A stretch of DNA of 64,000 bases from Tetrapyrgos nigripes (Eukaryota > Basidiomycota > Agaricomycetes > Agaricales > Campanellaceae), in assembly GCA_013368315.1 (NCBI GenBank), contig JAACJM010000020.1, forward strand, positions 1-64,000. The letters run 5' to 3'. Below are positions 60,801 to 64,000 of this stretch, one piece after another. Below the pieces are notes generated by a model. The model worked only from the letters and a program-made list of their open reading frames with translations. It was not told where the DNA came from and ran no database searches. The stretch's first letter is position 1, and each line of letters opens with the position of its first letter. The position numbers and the translations under genes were made by a program.

Positions 60801-60965
60801 ACCTGCGTGCACTCTGGACACAACCTGCGCGCACTCTGGACGCAACCTGCGCGCACTCTGGATGCAACCTGTGCACACTCTGGACGCAACCTGCACGCAC
60901 CCTGGACGCAACCTGCGCGCACTCTGGACACAACCTCCATGCACCCTGGATGCAACCTGCCCGCA
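54844..60965. repeat. 22-nt minisatellite array, about 279 units
   Basis: The consensus unit is 22 nt, GGACGCAACCTGCGCGCACT then CT. Common variants are GGGCGC, GGATGC, GGACAC, TGTGCGC, TGCACGC, TGCATGC, TGGGCGC and CCCTGG for CTCTGG. The period is very regular, with occasional indels. The unit lacks stops in every frame on both strands, so open frames near 2,000 codons appear on both strands. Markers such as CTGCTTGCACTCTGGG recur at 55821, 56635, 57496 and 58354, showing higher-order duplication. Confidence 0.95.
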
Positions 60966-61405
60966 CTCTGGACGCCACCTGCGCACTTTTGTCACACTGA
61001 AATACTTCTGTATTTCTTGGCTGTATTACCTAATGTATTACTGTGACACCATGTCACTCTGAAATTTTCCTGTAATCCAACTTGTCTTACAGCAGTCTTA
61101 CAGCATTGCTCCCAAAATTTCTTCTCTCTGTAATACTTCTGTAATCCAAGGCAGAATACTTGTTGAATGGCTTGGTGTAAGTTTGCTGTAATCCCTATGT
61201 AGGGCACCGGATATACAGGGATTTGGCCTCTGAAATCTCCCTGTAATACAACTTGTCTTACAGCAGTCTTACTGCATTGATCTGGAAAATTCTTCTCTCT
61301 GTAATACCTCTGTAATACAAGGTTGATTACTTATTGAATGACTTGTTGTAAGGTCACTGTAATACCTCTGTATGGCAGATGATTTACAGGGATTTGCCTC
61401 CAGTG
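60966..61405 (-). repeat. Right inverted repeat of the minisatellite element
   Basis: Complement of the left repeat: GCGCACTTTTGTCACACTGA, then TACTTCTGTATTTCTTGGC, out to TTTGCCTCCAGTG. The minisatellite unit at its inner edge (60966-60987) is in the same orientation as the array. Confidence 0.9.
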
Positions 61406-62690
61406 ATGGGTGTTCTGAAGGAATTTGGAACCGACAGGTGGAGGTATGAGTTACGGAGGTATGAGATGTGGAGTAAGACGCACCTAAAAGTTGACAGCCA
61501 TGTATGGCCAATTGCTGCAAACAAGGCAGCTTTTCCATGAGAGAGGTGACATATACACATGTGGCTGTCCATTGTTGTCCTTCATGGACACAGAAGAAGA
61601 GTGGCGGGGATGCCCAAGGGATGCGCTGGCAGCTCAACGATGATGACGCGTCGTCGAATTACCGTCGAATTACCGTCGAACAGTAGATTCCCACGCGTTT
61701 TCTGGGCGCTTAGCACGCCATCTCGACCTTTGCTCGACTCACGTTGTATCTACAGAGCGTTTTCAACTTCGGAGAGGCTTGTGATAGGTATGAAATATGC
61801 TTGAGCACACCCTGAATATTTTCTGTCGCTATCCTCTGAGTGATATGCAACATATTCGCAAGTTAATCCAAAACGGTCATAAAATAGTTAATCTGGGACA
61901 TTCGTCTTGAATTAGAGGTATGATGTAGAGTTCTTAAAATCACCAAAAAATGTAGAAATGTTCTGAATGAAATATAAAAGAGTAATAATAAGGTATTCAA
62001 CCATATTGAGGCCATTTGAAATCAGCAGAGCCCTAAAAGCTCTTTGGGATGCAACAACTGCAAAAAAGTGATCATCCAAAGACTTGAACGCATACATTTC
62101 GTGGTAGACCCCCTTGCATATATTGACATTTTGTACTAGGACCCAATGCTGAGTCCATATACATGTAAAACTATTATCTTGGAGCCCTGGGTGTGATCTA
62201 AACGATTCATACCAGGAAAGTATCATCCACTGAATGATTGTTGAATTAATCTTGAACTACTTGCGCCATCTTTTTTTTTGGCCCAAAAAGCAATCTCAAA
62301 GTGACTTGATGCGTAACTTACATATCCACCATTGACGGATACAGATCGTACATGCCCGGGAACCTACAATGAAGGTTACTTTTTCAGCCACAATTGCCAA
62401 ACAATTGCTGATCAAGTGCGAATTGGCATTTGATACCCAAACTCCTGGGCCAAAAATGACGACACTATTCCTCTACTTATGAGCATTCTCCATGGCTCAG
62501 TCAGTAGTTTTGTCTAGGTGTCCAATTAATTGGGCGATCTGACTCATCCGAGGCGCCGACTCCCGAGCCTACCTAAGCACATACTTACAAAATATCCAAC
62601 GTTAAAGGGCTCTATCAACACGTCGGGCATTATTCAGGATGCGGCACCACATCGCATGCATTCATATGTATTAATTTTCTAGGATACACA
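61406..62690. other. No gene supported
   Basis: Small frames lack motifs. A minus-strand frame at 61912-62226 (104 codons) has no recognisable domain. Sequence flanking the 7 kb element could be the other side of the broken oxidoreductase gene, but no FAD-binding motif was found. Confidence 0.4.
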
Positions 62691-62699
62691 GTCTAATTT

Positions 62700-63260
62700 G
62701 TGTACCGATAAATTAGTGGGGGTATGTACAAATAGGGCGGGAATGCTCCCACGTCTGGATTAACCCGACCCAAAGCGCTTATACCCAGCAGGGTGGCTCA
62801 ATTGGATTTATGTATTATTAACTACAGATTTAATAGCCTAACGATGCTGTAGTAGGGATACGTAGCAGCAAATCGCGATCGTAACCAATGGGGCGGGCAG
62901 GTTCCCACGCACGGATGAACCCGACCCAAAGCGCTTTCCAAATAATTCTGGTCTGCATCAGTCGGCAGATCCAGTAGGGTACTCAATTTGACTTATGTAC
63001 TATTAAGTACAGATTGAGTGGCTTAATTTGTGTAACGATACAGCAAATGGCCCAGCGTACAAATAGGGCGGGAATGTTCCCACGCCCGGCGCTTAGACCG
63101 AGCGGGGTACTCAATTTGATTTATGTACTATTAACTACAGATTTAAAAGCCTAACGATGCTGTAGTAGGGATACGTAGCAGCAGATCGCGAGCGTACAAA
63201 TAGGGCGGGAAGGTTCCCACGCACGGATTAACCCGAGCTAAAGCGCTTTCCGAATAACTC
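62700..63260. repeat. Degenerate tandem repeat, period about 140-175 bp
   Basis: The phrase TACAAATAGGGCGGGAATG, or variants, occurs at about 62728, 62884, 63059 and 63196, followed by TTCCCACGC. Between them ACTCAATTTGA(T/C)TTATGTACTATTAA and GATGCTGTAGTAGGGATACG recur. GGGAATGTTCCC is a 12-bp palindrome inside the unit. Confidence 0.75.
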
Positions 63261-63416
63261 GATCCAGGCACGAGTTTCCGAAAAGTCCGATGGCACCCTA
63301 GTGCCGAGTTACGCACAAAATGGCATTTTCCGAGAGGCAGGATGCTGGTCCACCAGCTACCCCGCTGAAAAGGGCAGGTTGCTTTATAAGCTGGTCTAGT
63401 CATGTGAGGCTAAGGT

Positions 63417-64000
63417 TCAACCGTCTCTTTTTATAAAGGAGCTTCTAAGGTTGTAACCCCGATATTTTGTAAAACTTTTATAAAAAATCAGTGTCATAGC
63501 CTGAGTAACACAAAGATTAAAAATTGAAGGATTGAGTTTGCCCCTCCCAAGCGTGGCAATCATCATCCTTACGTAGTAAACTTGTGGATCAGAAAATGTG
63601 CACAAAGGTAGTATAAAAACCCAAAACACAATGGTATATTGAAAGTAACGAGCGACAGCAGTGAGATTTAAGAGAGAATGATGCAAAGATATACTAATCC
63701 GCCCATCGGTGCGACAACCTCATTAACTCACAGATAGCTTGGCAGATGCAGGAGTAGAACTGGACCACTCTGCTATTCAGCATGTTGAACAGTTTGGCAC
63801 AGCACCTAGGATCCATGGATCTAAACGGAAACTGCTCCAGGTGAGAAATTAACTCCCAGGAGAACCCCCATTGACCCCTGTCAGCTTGGAGAAGAGAAGT
63901 AAGCAATCAGTCTGTGGTGCATGTGGCGCAGGAAATGAGTGTAAGTACCAAACGACCTGACAGTTGGGGTACCTTCTTCTGACAGCTCCACGACGCTGGC
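63417..64000 (-). pseudogene. Reverse copy of the BTB-gene 3' fragment (runs off the window)
   Basis: Nearly identical in reverse to 44310-44822, including FRSMDPRCCAKLFNMLNSRV. Both continue into the same 3' flank. Here the GTAACAC junction continues into TCAGGCTATGACACTG on the gene strand, whereas at 44.8 kb it is followed by the TTCGG repeat. The fragment continues past 64000. Confidence 0.7.

Larger units (their letters stand above)
54401..61405. mobile_element. 7 kb long-inverted-repeat element filled with a 22-nt minisatellite
   Basis: The ends are CACTGGAGGCAAATCC (54401) and its reverse complement ending at 61405. Inverted repeats of about 440 bp run inward to the array on each side. 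Each repeat contains two roughly 175-bp related subrepeats rich in TATTACAG and AAGACAAGTTG. The interior is only the array; no transposase is present. Direct target duplications were not identified: flanks are ...GGGTGCTATG and ATGGGTGTTC.... The class is unknown; the similar TTACAG-rich flank beside a KDZ gene at 8.6-12.9 kb suggests a KDZ relationship. Confidence 0.8.

Noticed and set aside
54844..60965. Telomeric or rDNA repeat
   Set aside because: The unit does not resemble TTAGGG-type telomere repeats and no rRNA sequence is present.
54744..61062. Open frames of about 2,000 codons on both strands
   Set aside because: They follow directly from the 22-nt stop-free unit. Five or six overlapping frames cannot all be genes, and no frame is favoured.
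54393..61413. 8-bp target duplication around the 7 kb element
   Set aside because: Flanking octamers (GTGCTATG and ATGGGTGT) do not match. GGGTG occurs on both sides but at different distances, so no duplication is claimed.

Overview
The window looks like repeat-rich, transposon-dominated DNA of a basidiomycete fungus, most likely an Agaricomycete. Supporting signs are short (about 45-65 nt) GT-AG introns, a KDZ-type transposase, a Helitron with a C-terminal peptidase-like module, a PIF/Harbinger element with its Myb-like partner gene, a BTB/POZ gene of the type amplified in mushrooms, and a multi-membrane-segment protein family with a VWRAW motif. No bacterial-type features, rRNA or tRNA genes were recognised.

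Layout. 0.8-8.6 kb: a minus-strand copy of the VWRAW membrane protein, remnants of an unidentified minus-strand gene, and a second membrane-protein copy inside a 3 kb segment that is duplicated again at 16.9-20.3 kb. 8.6-12.2 kb: a TTACAG-rich flank and an 11-nt minisatellite of about 295 units. This array runs directly into a KDZ transposase gene that has lost its first half, and the KDZ piece is joined to part of a second transposon-type protein (12.2-15.7 kb). 20.3-21.4 kb: a roughly 1.1 kb non-autonomous element. 22.8-24.1 kb: an unidentified gene. 24.87-27.86 kb: a complete young Harbinger element (37-bp perfect inverted repeats, TAA duplication, transposase and Myb-like gene) inserted in a relic whose paralogue at 21.7 kb shows the approximate empty site. 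30.6-31.2 kb: a hAT-like MITE. 31.2-35.5 kb: largely gene-poor. 35.6-43.4 kb: a decayed autonomous Helitron. 43.6-53.4 kb: a repeat family rich in TTCGG, pieces of BTB genes, an acidic hypothetical gene, and a converging retroviral-type integrase gene with premature stops. 53.6-54.4 kb: a fragment of an FAD-dependent oxidoreductase. 54.40-61.41 kb: a 7 kb structure with inverted repeats of about 440 bp enclosing a 6.1 kb array of a 22-nt unit. 61.4-64 kb: mostly non-coding, with a degenerate tandem repeat and a reverse copy of the BTB fragment.

The most unusual content is the pair of giant minisatellites. Their units are 11 nt and 22 nt, and the 22-nt unit looks like a diverged 11-nt dimer. 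Each array starts at its left edge with one unit in reverse orientation before hundreds of forward units. The main variable positions are CpG versus TpG or CpA, which is the pattern of cytosine-methylation decay. The same process would explain why the premature stops noted in the KDZ, companion, Helitron and integrase genes are TGA where an arginine codon CGA is plausible. The very long open frames across the arrays follow from stop-free units with periods not divisible by three, and should not be read as genes.
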